A program made the position numbers and the translations under genes. From JBEIGE01 sp040382055 (GTDB taxonomy: Bacteria > Pseudomonadota > Gammaproteobacteria > Burkholderiales > Burkholderiaceae_C), in the NCBI GenBank assembly GCA_040382055.1, contig JBEIGE010000003.1, positions 137,597 through 201,596 on the forward strand: 64,000 nt of DNA, read 5' to 3'. The notes below the pieces were generated by a model, which saw only the letters and a program-made list of their open reading frames with translations, made no database searches and had not been told where the DNA came from. Positions 15,887 through 24,438 of this stretch are shown here, in pieces. How positions within the stretch are numbered: the stretch's first letter is position 1; each line of letters starts with the position of its first letter.

Positions 15887-18328
15887 ATGTCTGGTCATAC
15901 CCCACTGCCTGCATCTCCCATTGAGTTGCCCCTTCTGCCTTTGCGCGATGTGGTGATCTTTCCCCATATGGTTATTCCGCTTTTTGTCGGGCGGCCCAAA
16001 AGCATCAAGGCGCTTGAGTCCGCTATGGAATCTGAGCGGCGCATCATGCTGGTTGCCCAGAAGGCGGCCGCCAAAGATGATCCTTTGGTCTCTGATATGT
16101 TCGATGTTGGATGTGTCTCCACTATTTTGCAGATGCTCAAACTACCCGACGGCACTGTCAAGGTGCTGGTTGAAGGCCAGCAAAGGGCAACAGTCAATAG
16201 TATTGAAGAGGCTGAGAGCCACTTTATGGCTAATGTGACTCCAATTGAAATGGTTGTCGACACGGAAGCCCAGAAACGGGATCAGACCAGTGAAGTGGAA
16301 GCCCTGCGACGTGCTGTGATGCAGCAGTTTGACCAGTACGTCAAACTGAACAAGAAGATTCCCCCCGAAATCCTGACGTCCATTTCAAGCATAGACGACC
16401 CTGGCCGTCTGGCTGACACGATTGCGGCACACCTACCTCTCAAGTTGGACAACAAGCAGGCGGTGCTTAGCCTGTCAAACGTAAAGGCCAGGCTTGAGAA
16501 CTTGTACGAACAGATCGAGCATGAAGTTGACATTCTTAATGTAGACAAGAAAATTCGTGGTCGCGTCAAGCGACAGATGGAAAAAAACCAACGTGATTTC
16601 TATTTGAACGAACAAGTCAAGGCTATTCAGAAAGAGTTGGGCGAGGGCGAAGAAGGCGCTGATATTGAGGAGATCGAGAAAAAGATCAAATCAGCCAAGA
16701 TGCCCAAAGAAGCCTTGAAGAAGGCAGAGGCCGAACTCAAAAAGCTCAAACTGATGTCACCCATGTCTGCTGAGGCCACCGTGGTCCGCAACTATATCGA
16801 TGTGCTTACGGGCTTGCCGTGGGCGGCTAAGACCAAGATCAAGCACAACCTGACCAATGCTGAGGTGGTGCTTAACGAAGACCACTTTGGTCTGGACAAG
16901 GTCAAAGACCGTATTCTTGAATATCTTGCCGTGCAGCAGCGCGTCGACAAGGTCAAAGCCCCGATTCTCTGTCTTGTCGGTCCTCCCGGTGTTGGCAAAA
17001 CCTCATTGGGTCAGTCTATCGCGAAGGCAACCGGTCGCAAATACGTGCGCATGGCCCTGGGCGGTATGCGCGACGAGGCTGAGATCCGTGGACACCGTCG
17101 CACTTATATAGGTGCGATGCCGGGAAAGGTTCTGCAAAGCCTTGCCAAGGTTGGTACGCGCAACCCCCTTTTCCTGCTTGACGAGATTGACAAACTTGGG
17201 ACTGATTTCAGGGGTGACCCTTCGAGTGCTTTGTTAGAAGTGCTTGACCCGGAACAGAACCATAAGTTCGGTGATCATTACGTCGAAGTTGACTTTGACC
17301 TCAGCGACGTCATGTTTGTCGCTACATCGAACTCCATGAATATTCCGCCGGCTTTGCTGGACCGAATGGAAGTGATTCGGTTGTCAGGCTACACCGAAGA
17401 CGAAAAAGTCAATATTGCCATTCGCTACCTTTTGCCCAAGCAGTTGATAAATAACGGTCTAAAAGAAACTGAGTTATTGGTGCAGGAAGATGCAGTACGT
17501 GACATTGTTCGCTATTACACCCGGGAGGCTGGTGTTCGCTCGCTTGAGCGTGAGCTCTCTAAAATTTGCCGTAAAGTGGTTAAGGCTTTGCAGCTAAAGA
17601 AGATGACGCCTTTGGTCAAGGTCAACGCTGATAATCTCAACGATTTTCTGGGCGTTCGCAAGTTCTCCTACGGTCGAGCCGAACAGCAAAATGAGGTTGG
17701 TCAAGTGGTAGGCTTGGCCTGGACTGAGGTGGGTGGTGACCTCTTAACGATTGAGGCGGCTTTGATGCCCGGCAAAGGCGTGATCACCCGCACCGGTTCG
17801 CTGGGTGACGTGATGAAGGAGTCTGTCGAGGCGGCCCGTACAGTTGTTCGCAGCCGTTCTCGCCGATTGGGGATTCCTGATGCTTTCTTTGAGAAGAAAG
17901 ATCTTCACATTCACGTTCCTGATGGTGCCACTCCCAAAGATGGTCCGAGTGCAGGCGCAGCCATGACAACTGCCTTTGTTTCTGCATTGACATCCATACC
18001 CGTGCGTGCTGATGTGGCAATGACTGGCGAGATCACGCTTCGCGGCGAAGTGACCGCTATTGGCGGTTTGAAAGAGAAACTGCTGGCAGCTTTGCGCGGC
18101 GGTATCAAAACGGTGCTGATCCCGGAAGAAAACACCAAAGACCTCCAGGAGATTCCTGAGAACGTCAAAAACGGCTTGGAGATCATTCCTGTGCGTTGGA
18201 TTGATCAGGTACTTGAAATTGCCTTGGAGCGCCCGCCGACTCCTTTGTCTGACGAAGAACCGGTGGCTAGTTCAGCGTTGCCACCGGACGCTTCAGGTGA
18301 TCAGACAACGGGCTCTGTCAAGCATTGA
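15887..18328 (+). CDS. lon: Lon ATP-dependent protease (LonA type)
   Basis: An 813-residue protease-chaperone. Domains in order: N-terminal substrate-binding domain (to ~residue 200), coiled-coil linker with KRQMEKNQRDFYLNEQ, AAA+ module with Walker A GPPGVGKTS (~365) and Walker B LFLLDEIDKLG, and a C-terminal protease domain. The Ser-Lys dyad can be placed at Ser688 in KDGPSAGAAM and Lys731 in GGLKEK. It degrades misfolded and regulatory proteins in the cytoplasm. It starts 120 bases after clpX, behind its own candidate promoter and a weak AAGG ribosome site. In E. coli hupB and ppiD follow; here two tRNA genes follow and hupB-ppiD lie 41.5 kb away. Confidence 0.98.
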   Translation: MSGHTPLPASPIELPLLPLRDVVIFPHMVIPLFVGRPKSIKALESAMESERRIMLVAQKAAAKDDPLVSDMFDVGCVSTILQMLKLPDGTVKVLVEGQQRATVNSIEEAESHFMANVTPIEMVVDTEAQKRDQTSEVEALRRAVMQQFDQYVKLNKKIPPEILTSISSIDDPGRLADTIAAHLPLKLDNKQAVLSLSNVKARLENLYEQIEHEVDILNVDKKIRGRVKRQMEKNQRDFYLNEQVKAIQKELGEGEEGADIEEIEKKIKSAKMPKEALKKAEAELKKLKLMSPMSAEATVVRNYIDVLTGLPWAAKTKIKHNLTNAEVVLNEDHFGLDKVKDRILEYLAVQQRVDKVKAPILCLVGPPGVGKTSLGQSIAKATGRKYVRMALGGMRDEAEIRGHRRTYIGAMPGKVLQSLAKVGTRNPLFLLDEIDKLGTDFRGDPSSALLEVLDPEQNHKFGDHYVEVDFDLSDVMFVATSNSMNIPPALLDRMEVIRLSGYTEDEKVNIAIRYLLPKQLINNGLKETELLVQEDAVRDIVRYYTREAGVRSLERELSKICRKVVKALQLKKMTPLVKVNADNLNDFLGVRKFSYGRAEQQNEVGQVVGLAWTEVGGDLLTIEAALMPGKGVITRTGSLGDVMKESVEAARTVVRSRSRRLGIPDAFFEKKDLHIHVPDGATPKDGPSAGAAMTTAFVSALTSIPVRADVAMTGEITLRGEVTAIGGLKEKLLAALRGGIKTVLIPEENTKDLQEIPENVKNGLEIIPVRWIDQVLEIALERPPTPLSDEEPVASSALPPDASGDQTTGSVKH

Positions 18329-18360
18329 ACACGTTCAGCTTTTTTGAATTTTTTAAGGGG

Positions 18361-18389
18361 CTGAAAAACTTCAAATATCCAGCTATAAT
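18361..18389 (+). promoter_or_regulatory. Promoter of tRNA-Gly
   Basis: CTGAAA (18361-18366), 17 bases and a perfect TATAAT (18384-18389) end 14 bases before the mature tRNA-Gly. The position and the consensus -10 fit a stable-RNA promoter. Confidence 0.7.
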
Positions 18390-18403
18390 TTGATTGTCAT
18401 TCT

Positions 18404-18479
18404 GCGGGAATAGCTCAGTTGGTAGAGCGCAACCTTGCCAAGGTTGAGGTCGAGAGTTCGAGACTCTTTTCCCGCTCCA
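18404..18479 (+). tRNA. tRNA-Gly, anticodon GCC
   Basis: A 76-nt tRNA with encoded CCA. Acceptor arms are GCGGGAA and TTCCCGC, the D-arm has AGCTCAGTTGGTAGAGC, the anticodon loop TTGCCAA gives GCC, and the T-loop is GTTCGAGAC. It has its own promoter and is followed by an intrinsic terminator that separates it from tRNA-Cys. Confidence 0.97.
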
Positions 18480-18489
18480 TTTTTTAGAA

Positions 18490-18513
18490 GGGAAGCACCG
18501 GCTTCCCTTTTTT
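18490..18513 (+). terminator. Intrinsic terminator between tRNA-Gly and tRNA-Cys
   Basis: GGGAAGC (18490-18496) pairs perfectly with GCTTCCC (18501-18507) over a 4-base loop, then six T. This is a strong Rho-independent terminator only 14 bases before tRNA-Cys. Confidence 0.85.
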
Positions 18514-18527
18514 GTCGGTTTATAAAC

Positions 18528-18601
18528 GGCGCGGTAGCAAAGCGGTTATGCACCGGATTGCAAATCCGTGTAGGTCGGTTCGACTCCGGCCCGCGCCTCC
18601 A
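18528..18601 (+). tRNA. tRNA-Cys, anticodon GCA
   Basis: A 74-nt tRNA with encoded CCA. Acceptor arms GGCGCGG and CCGCGCC pair; the anticodon loop TTGCAAA gives GCA; the T-loop is GGTTCGACTCC. The terminator just upstream means it needs read-through or its own promoter; none is obvious in the 14-base gap. Confidence 0.96.
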
Positions 18602-18659
18602 TTAAAGCCTACCTGCCTGCTACATAATGCGAGATGCCTTAGGCAACCAGGAGCATCAG

Positions 18660-19628
18660 GTGACCCATTTTTTACGTTTGTTTTTAAAAGCTGTTTTTTT
18701 AACGGTTGTCAGTTTTGGGGTGTTCGCCCAAGATTACCCGGTCAAACCTGTCCGGATCTTAGTCGGGTTTACACCCGGTGGCGTACCTGATATCACTGCT
18801 CGCGCACTTGCTCAAAAAATGAGTGAGACTTGGAAACAGCCGGTTGTTGTTGAAAACCGTCCCGGAGCCGGAAGCAACATTGCAGCGCAAACCGCCGCCA
18901 CTTCACCTGCCGATGGCTATACCTTGCTGTCAGTTTCATCTGCCCATGCGGTGGCACCTGCAATTTATGCCAAGTTGGGTTATGACCCCTTGAAGGATTT
19001 TTCTGCGATATCGCTCACGGGAACCAGCCCTGCGCTGGTGATTGTTTCGCCAGATCTCGCTATCAAGACCATGGCAGAGTTCATTGCATTGGCAAAGTCC
19101 CGCCCGGGGCAGCTTAATTTCTCTTCAGCCGGCCAGGGTAGTGGATCGCATTTTGCCGTTGAACTGCTTAAGAGTCAGGCTGGTATTGATCTGGTTCATA
19201 TTCCTCTTAAAGGAATTCCTGAGGCATTGACGGAAACGATGTCAGGTCGGACCCATCTGTTTGTGTCTCCGTATGCAAGTGCTATCAACCTGGTCAGGGA
19301 CGGACGCGCAAAGGTCATTGCTGTAACCAGCCTTAAACGGATCCCCGAGTTGCCAGAAATACCGACTGTTGCTGAAGCCAATTTACCGGGCTATCAGTGG
19401 ATTTTTTGGTACGGTTTGTTGGCGCCTGCCAAGACGCCTCGCCCCATCATTGAAAAAATTAATACCGAGACTGCCCGTATTTTTGCTCTACCTGAAATTC
19501 GCCAGAGATTTTTGCCTTTGGGTATTGATCCCGTTACCTCCACGGCTGCAGACTTTGACAAGTTGTTGGCCGATGAGGTCGCTACTTTCACCAGACTTGC
19601 CAAAGCGGCCAATATCAAATTGGATTGA
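18660..19628 (+). CDS. Solitary Bug-family (TctC-like) periplasmic solute-binding protein
   Basis: A 322-residue receptor with a signal peptide (hydrophobic FLRLFLKAVFLTVVSFGVFA, cut after FAQ). The mature start YPVKPVRILVGFTPGGVPD is the Bug signature, and VVVENRPGAGSNIAAQ and SPADGYTLL follow as usual. I prefer a GTG start at 18660, six bases after AGGAG (18649-18653); an ATG at 18627 would add eleven residues before the signal peptide. No tctA/tctB lies nearby, which is common: Burkholderiales carry many orphan Bug genes. Ligands are typically carboxylates or amides. It is six bases from the alpha/beta hydrolase gene, so both probably serve one substrate. Confidence 0.9.
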   Translation: MTHFLRLFLKAVFLTVVSFGVFAQDYPVKPVRILVGFTPGGVPDITARALAQKMSETWKQPVVVENRPGAGSNIAAQTAATSPADGYTLLSVSSAHAVAPAIYAKLGYDPLKDFSAISLTGTSPALVIVSPDLAIKTMAEFIALAKSRPGQLNFSSAGQGSGSHFAVELLKSQAGIDLVHIPLKGIPEALTETMSGRTHLFVSPYASAINLVRDGRAKVIAVTSLKRIPELPEIPTVAEANLPGYQWIFWYGLLAPAKTPRPIIEKINTETARIFALPEIRQRFLPLGIDPVTSTAADFDKLLADEVATFTRLAKAANIKLD

Positions 19629-19634
19629 ACTCAA

Positions 19635-20414
19635 ATGAAAACACGTATAGGAAGCATTGACATCAACTACGCGATTGAGGGACGGGGGCCTTGGGTCGTA
19701 CTGTCTCATTCATTGGCCTGTGATCTGACCATGTGGGAGCCGCAAATGCCAGCACTCACCGAACATTACTCTGTATTGCGCTTTGACACCCGTGGGCACG
19801 GGGGTTCGAGCTCGCCGCCTGGCCCCTACACCATGGATGAGTTGGCTGATGATGTGCACGGTCTCCTCGAATTTCTGGGCATTGAGCGTATGCACTGGAT
19901 TGGCTTATCCATGGGCGGCATGATTGGCCAGACTTATGCGCTCAAGCACCCGGAAAAATTTGCCAGCATGGTACTTGCCGATACCACCAGCAGACGCCCC
20001 GCCAATGCAGCCGATATGTGGGGAGAGCGCATCCGCACTGCCCAGTCTCAAGGCATGGAGGCGCTAATTGAAAGTACATTGGCCCGCTGGTTTACAGAAA
20101 CTTACCGCAAAAACAACCCGGACATCATGCTGAAAATTGGCGCCGTGATCCGGTCGACTCCAGTCAACGGTTTTTCTGGATGTTGCGAGGCCATTGCCAA
20201 GATTGATGTGCTGGACCGGCTCAAGGAGATTGATTTCCCGGTGCTTGTCATGGTTGGTGAGCATGACCACGGCACACCGCCGGCAATGGCGCTTCAGATT
20301 CATGACAACTTGTTACATTCAGAATATCTGCTCGTTCGTGACGCTGCCCACATTGCAAATATTGAACAGTCAAGTGTGTTTAACGCGGCCATCTTGGATT
20401 TTCTGAGCCAATAA
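19635..20414 (+). CDS. Alpha/beta hydrolase, 3-oxoadipate enol-lactonase (PcaD)-like
   Basis: A 259-residue alpha/beta-hydrolase. The nucleophile elbow is GLSMGG with Ser92; Asp211 (GEHDHGTPP) and His239 (DAAHIAN) complete a triad. The RFDTRGHGGSS segment and overall length match PcaD-type lactonases, which open 3-oxoadipate enol-lactone. However, it lies outside any protocatechuate cluster and follows a Bug receptor gene by six bases, so another lactone or ester substrate is equally possible. The 270 bases after its stop hold no gene or clear signal that I can see before tRNA-Leu. Confidence 0.82.
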   Translation: MKTRIGSIDINYAIEGRGPWVVLSHSLACDLTMWEPQMPALTEHYSVLRFDTRGHGGSSSPPGPYTMDELADDVHGLLEFLGIERMHWIGLSMGGMIGQTYALKHPEKFASMVLADTTSRRPANAADMWGERIRTAQSQGMEALIESTLARWFTETYRKNNPDIMLKIGAVIRSTPVNGFSGCCEAIAKIDVLDRLKEIDFPVLVMVGEHDHGTPPAMALQIHDNLLHSEYLLVRDAAHIANIEQSSVFNAAILDFLSQ

Positions 20415-20684
20415 AAGCGCCAGTTTGATGGTATGCAGAGTTAGCGATGATCGCGTCCCCTTGCATTCGACGTCTGGGGTGTTCAGGCGCATAACGCTTG
20501 CTCCGAACTAGTGTCCACGTTGTTCACTGCAAGTGAAAACTTGGTAACGGTGCTAGGTTTTGCCTCAACTGTACCGGCGGGTACCTCAGGTTGACGATAT
20601 TGCCAAGCTCTTGCAAAACGAGAGCCGGTTGAACACATAGGTTGCCTCGAACCGGGCTGTCAAATAGGGGCTGTAATTCCAATT

Positions 20685-20771
20685 TGGTGCGCGGGACGGG
20701 AATCGAACCCGTACACCCTTGCGGATACAGGATTTTAAGTCCTGGGCGTCTACCTATTCCGCCACCCGCGC
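20685..20771 (-). tRNA. tRNA-Leu, anticodon UAA
   Basis: An 87-nt class II tRNA on the minus strand, with encoded CCA at 20685-20687. The acceptor arms are GCGCGGG and CCCGCGC, the anticodon loop CTTAAAA gives UAA, and the T-loop is GGTTCGATTCC. It decodes UUA/UUG. It stands alone between two plus-strand metabolic genes; no clear promoter or terminator was found around it. Confidence 0.95.
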
Positions 20772-20915
20772 TAATCTCGTTCAATCGTATCAGAAGAACA
20801 ACTCGTTGATTTGGCATATGTCTTGCTGAGAAACTAAGCTGTTGTGGTGGTTCACGAGCGAAGCGCTGTCAATAAGCCAGGCTGATGCCATCAAGTTGAA
20901 TGAAAGGTGTTCCAA

Positions 20916-22181
20916 ATGATTGTGGTTGATACTTTGTTGTTCGGTGGCCGTGTTGTTGACCCATCGCAGGGTCTCGATGGGTTCTACGATGTCGCCATCA
21001 AGGATGGGCGCATTTCGGCGCTTTTGCCTGCAGGCACAACGGCCCATGCAAGCCAGAGAATTGATGTATCCAATAGGCTGGTTATACCCGGCATGATTGA
21101 TACCCACGCACACGTGTTTGAGCATGTCACCGGCCGATTTGGTCTCGAGGCTGATCTATGTGGTGTACATTCCGGAGTAACAACCTTGATTGACCAGGGT
21201 GGGCCGTCGTGTATGACCTTGCCGGCGTTTCGGGAGTATGTAGTCAAACCTAAAAAATCTCGCGTGTTTACCTATCTGTCTTCATACCTTGTCGGTGGTA
21301 TGGAAGGACATTTCTATCCGTCTTTGTACAAGCCCGACTGTGTTGATGTTGACGCAACAGTCAAGTCTGCCTTGGCGAATCGGGATATTGTGAAAGGCTT
21401 CAAAGCGCATGCAGAGCTGGGTGGCTTTGCACGCTGGGGCGTTGAGGTGATCCGCCAATCCGCTGATATTGCACAACAAGCACATATGCCCCTGTACATT
21501 CACTTCGGACAACTGTGGCCTTTGCCGTTCGAAGGGACGAACGGTGTTGATCCGGACACTATCCTTAAACAAGTCGTGCCCCTGCTCAAGGCGGGGGATA
21601 TTCTGGCGCACCCCTTTACCCGGCATCCAGGTGGTTTTGTAGACCGCACGGGGCGGGTTCATGGCATTGTCAAAGAGGCGCTTGAAAAAGGCCTCAAGGT
21701 TGATGTCGGCCACGGCTCTCACTTCAGCTACAAAATGGCCCGTATTGCGCTTGATGCAGGCATCATGCCCGATACACTGGGTGCGGATATGCACGGTTAC
21801 AACACCATTGTGCCGCAAGCACCCGGCACACCGGAAGCACACCCCGATCAGGAACATATGTTTTTTGGAAAGGTACGGTTCTCATTGGCCTCGGCCATGA
21901 CGGCCATGTTGGCGCTAGGCTTACCCCTTGCGCAGGTGGTGCGGATGGTGACCTGCAATGTGGTTGATATATTCGGCTTACCCGGTGAACTTGGTACTCT
22001 GAGGCCCGGCAACCCTGCTGATATTTCAGTGCTTCATGATGACCGGGGCAGTTGGGCATTGCGCGACAACGAGGGTACCCAACTGCTGGCGCAAAGAGTT
22101 TTGCGACCGGATTTCTGTCTTCTCTCTGGAGCGGTCTTTGAAGCCAATGCGTCCATACTGCCAGTTACAGAGCTTGCTTAG
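20916..22181 (+). CDS. Amidohydrolase/deacetylase-family metallohydrolase
   Basis: A 421-residue TIM-barrel metal hydrolase of the amidohydrolase superfamily. The metal motif HAH is in IPGMIDTHAHVFEH (~residue 63), a carbamylated-lysine candidate lies in DIVKGFKAHAELGG, and later ligands are in LYIHFGQLW, ILAHPFTRH and TLGADMHGYN. The C-terminal small beta domain (GTLRPGNPADISVL) is typical. It resembles dihydroorotase-like proteins annotated as deacetylases; the substrate is unknown. ATG 20916 with upstream AAGG at 20903-20906 is preferred over GTG 20907. A Bug receptor, a hydrolase and this enzyme together suggest uptake and hydrolysis of an amide or lactone. Confidence 0.85.
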   Translation: MIVVDTLLFGGRVVDPSQGLDGFYDVAIKDGRISALLPAGTTAHASQRIDVSNRLVIPGMIDTHAHVFEHVTGRFGLEADLCGVHSGVTTLIDQGGPSCMTLPAFREYVVKPKKSRVFTYLSSYLVGGMEGHFYPSLYKPDCVDVDATVKSALANRDIVKGFKAHAELGGFARWGVEVIRQSADIAQQAHMPLYIHFGQLWPLPFEGTNGVDPDTILKQVVPLLKAGDILAHPFTRHPGGFVDRTGRVHGIVKEALEKGLKVDVGHGSHFSYKMARIALDAGIMPDTLGADMHGYNTIVPQAPGTPEAHPDQEHMFFGKVRFSLASAMTAMLALGLPLAQVVRMVTCNVVDIFGLPGELGTLRPGNPADISVLHDDRGSWALRDNEGTQLLAQRVLRPDFCLLSGAVFEANASILPVTELA

Positions 22182-22320
22182 TCTGAGGTTGCTTAGGCTA
22201 ATCTCAATCATCCAGCAGCCTGGGTCTTTTGTTCACCGTGTGGCAATGTAATCCTGCGTCTTAGCCGTGGCACAATGAATCAAATTTACTTAGCCCTCAA
22301 TCATCAAATCGAGGCAAACC

Positions 22321-22953
22321 ATGGCCACCAATATCCCCTCCTTTGAAATCCATGTCCACGGCCAGGTTCCCTTGCGCGCGGATGTGAAGTTCCAGCAGTT
22401 GGAGGAAGCGCTCAAACCGATTTGGGTCTATTCTGGCGCCTCTTCGCTCAGCGAAGGCTCCCGAAGCAGTTATGAAGAAGAGCCTGGCATTCAGTTCGAT
22501 GCAAGCGAACATATTCTTAAATTGTGTTGGACGGTGCCAGGTGATGAGGATTTTCGTCAGTCGCTGGATGAAATGTGCATGAGTCTGAACGAACTGTCTG
22601 AATCTGGTGCACCGATCGAAGTTTCCTTCTACGACACCGACTTTGATGAGGACGACGAGACTGAAATGACTCAGTCGCGCGATGATTTTGTCATGCTTTT
22701 TGTGGGGCCAAACCCGGCTGCAATTATGCAGGTGCAGCGTGAATTGCTTGTTCAAGATGTCATCAACCTGATGGAGCGCCACTTTGATAGCTCAGAGCTC
22801 AGAGGTGTGGTGGGCGAGATCGACAAACTCTTTGCGCTGCGCTTTGACGCCCTGGTCAGTTCTCTGGAAATCGGCAAACCACCGCGAGGCAGTGGTGGCG
22901 GACATGGTGGGGCCAGCCATGGCAGCGGTCGAAAGCCGCGGCATCTGCACTGA
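22321..22953 (+). CDS. Conserved-looking protein of unknown function, acidic centre and Gly/His tail
   Basis: A 210-residue protein that I do not recognise with confidence. There is no signal peptide or membrane segment, so it should be cytoplasmic. Residues 1-100 look like a mixed alpha/beta fold; residues 104-116 are strongly acidic (DTDFDEDDETE); residues 135-183 look helical; the tail from 188 is Gly/His/Ser-rich (SGGGHGGASHGSG) and ends in a basic RKPRHLH. The tail could bind metal or be a flexible linker. It stands alone between two intergenic regions (139 and 230 bases). Codon use resembles its neighbours, so recent transfer is not suggested. Confidence 0.75.
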   Translation: MATNIPSFEIHVHGQVPLRADVKFQQLEEALKPIWVYSGASSLSEGSRSSYEEEPGIQFDASEHILKLCWTVPGDEDFRQSLDEMCMSLNELSESGAPIEVSFYDTDFDEDDETEMTQSRDDFVMLFVGPNPAAIMQVQRELLVQDVINLMERHFDSSELRGVVGEIDKLFALRFDALVSSLEIGKPPRGSGGGHGGASHGSGRKPRHLH

Positions 22954-22994
22954 AACCGCTCGGCCTGTTGATAGCTGAATGAACGAGGGGTGTC

Positions 22995-23014
22995 CTGTGA
23001 TAAAATCGTCACAG
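22995..23014. promoter_or_regulatory. Palindrome CTGTGA-N8-TCACAG upstream of the HD-GYP gene
   Basis: Six-base arms match perfectly around TAAAATCG. The half-sites are those of CRP, but the CRP spacing is TGTGA-N6-TCACA, so the eight-base spacer is wrong for a standard site. It lies 170 bases before the HD-GYP start and 41 bases after the unknown 210-residue gene. An AT-rich tract follows. Confidence 0.4.
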
Positions 23015-23183
23015 AATTTTAAATAAAGTAAATATTTTCATCCCTTCATTCTTTAAAAATTCTGCTGACAAAAAGCGACCACAGGCTTATCGTTGTCACA
23101 CAGAACATGTCCGAGTCCGGCCTTATGTCTCTAAACATGGTTGCAAATTCAGCTGGCCATACCACTATTGAGATTTCGAACCC

Positions 23184-24422
23184 ATGCTGAAAAGAATTTC
23201 GGTTGACCAACTGAGGTTGGGTATGCACTTGAAGGAGTTTTGTGGCTCCTGGATGGAACATCCCTTCTGGCGCAGCGGTTTTGTGCTCAAGGATCCCAAG
23301 GACATTGCCTCGATACTTTCCAGTAGCATCAAGGAGGTCTGGATTGACTGTGACAAAGGCCTGGACATCCCCGAGGGTGTGATTGCCGCTTCGGTTGCTG
23401 AGTCTGAAGCAGCGGTCGATCAAGTGCTCAAAGAAGCTGCGGCTGGATACCGAAATATCCAGCCGGTATCACTAGATGTAGAGATGGCACGTGCAGCAAA
23501 GATTTGTCAAAGTGCTAAATTGGCAGTAGTCTCGATGTTCCAGGAAGTTCGCATGGGCAACTCAGTGGACTCGGTTTCTGCTCATAGGCTAGTTGAGGAA
23601 ATTTCTGATTCTGTGGCGAGAAATTCAGGTGCTTTGATCAGTCTGGCCCGACTCAAATCAGCTGACGACTATACCTACATGCATTCTGTAGCAGTGTGTG
23701 CCCTGATGATTTCACTGGCGCGGCAGATGGGGCTCAATGATGCGACCACCAAGGCCTGTGGTGTGGCCGGCTTGTTGCATGACATGGGAAAGGCCCTGAC
23801 GCCTTTGGAAGTTCTGAATAAACCAGGAAAGTTGTCCGACGAAGAATTCGGCATCATGAAGAGCCATCCTGTTGCAGGTCATAGGATATTGTTAGCGTCC
23901 GATAACATATCCCCTGTTTCCCTTGATGTTTGCCTACATCACCATGAGAAAGTAGATGGATCCGGCTACCCCAAAAAATTAAAAGCAGATGAGATCAGTC
24001 TCCACGCCAAGATGGGGGCTGTCTGTGACGTGTACGATGCCATCACTTCCAACCGACCATACAGAATGGGATGGGATCCGGCTGAGGCCTTGCGCAAGAT
24101 GGCTGAATGGGCTGAAGGCCACTTTGACAAAGCAGTTTTTCAGATGTTTGTCAAAAGCTTGGGCATTTACCCCATCGGGTCTTTGGTTAGGCTTCAGTCC
24201 AGTCGGATTGGTGTGGTTATCGAGCAGAATAACAAATCCCTGACAAAGCCTGTTGTGAAAGTTTTCTTTTCCACCAAGTCTGACATGAGAATCATGCCAG
24301 AGGTGCTGGACTTGGCTTCTCCACGCACCTCGGACAAGATCGCTGGCCGTGAAGATCCTGAGAAGTGGAAGTTTCATGACCTCACTGAGATGTGGTCAGG
24401 TTTCTCTGCCCCAGTCTGGTAG
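23184..24422 (+). CDS. HD-GYP domain protein with DUF3391 N-terminus, probable c-di-GMP phosphodiesterase
   Basis: A 412-residue protein. The first ~110 residues (MLKRISVDQLRLGMHLKEF...) match the DUF3391 region often fused to HD-GYP. The HD motif is at about residues 199-200 in LLHDMGK, followed by KLSDEEFGIMKSHPVAGHRIL, and the GYP motif is intact in HHEKVDGSGYPKK. With all metal ligands present it should hydrolyse c-di-GMP, affecting motility or surface attachment. No signal peptide or membrane helix is visible. A palindrome lies 170 bases upstream. It converges with the GST gene 16 bases later. Confidence 0.92.
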   Translation: MLKRISVDQLRLGMHLKEFCGSWMEHPFWRSGFVLKDPKDIASILSSSIKEVWIDCDKGLDIPEGVIAASVAESEAAVDQVLKEAAAGYRNIQPVSLDVEMARAAKICQSAKLAVVSMFQEVRMGNSVDSVSAHRLVEEISDSVARNSGALISLARLKSADDYTYMHSVAVCALMISLARQMGLNDATTKACGVAGLLHDMGKALTPLEVLNKPGKLSDEEFGIMKSHPVAGHRILLASDNISPVSLDVCLHHHEKVDGSGYPKKLKADEISLHAKMGAVCDVYDAITSNRPYRMGWDPAEALRKMAEWAEGHFDKAVFQMFVKSLGIYPIGSLVRLQSSRIGVVIEQNNKSLTKPVVKVFFSTKSDMRIMPEVLDLASPRTSDKIAGREDPEKWKFHDLTEMWSGFSAPVW

Positions 24423-24438
24423 CCAACCAGGGCAGTGT

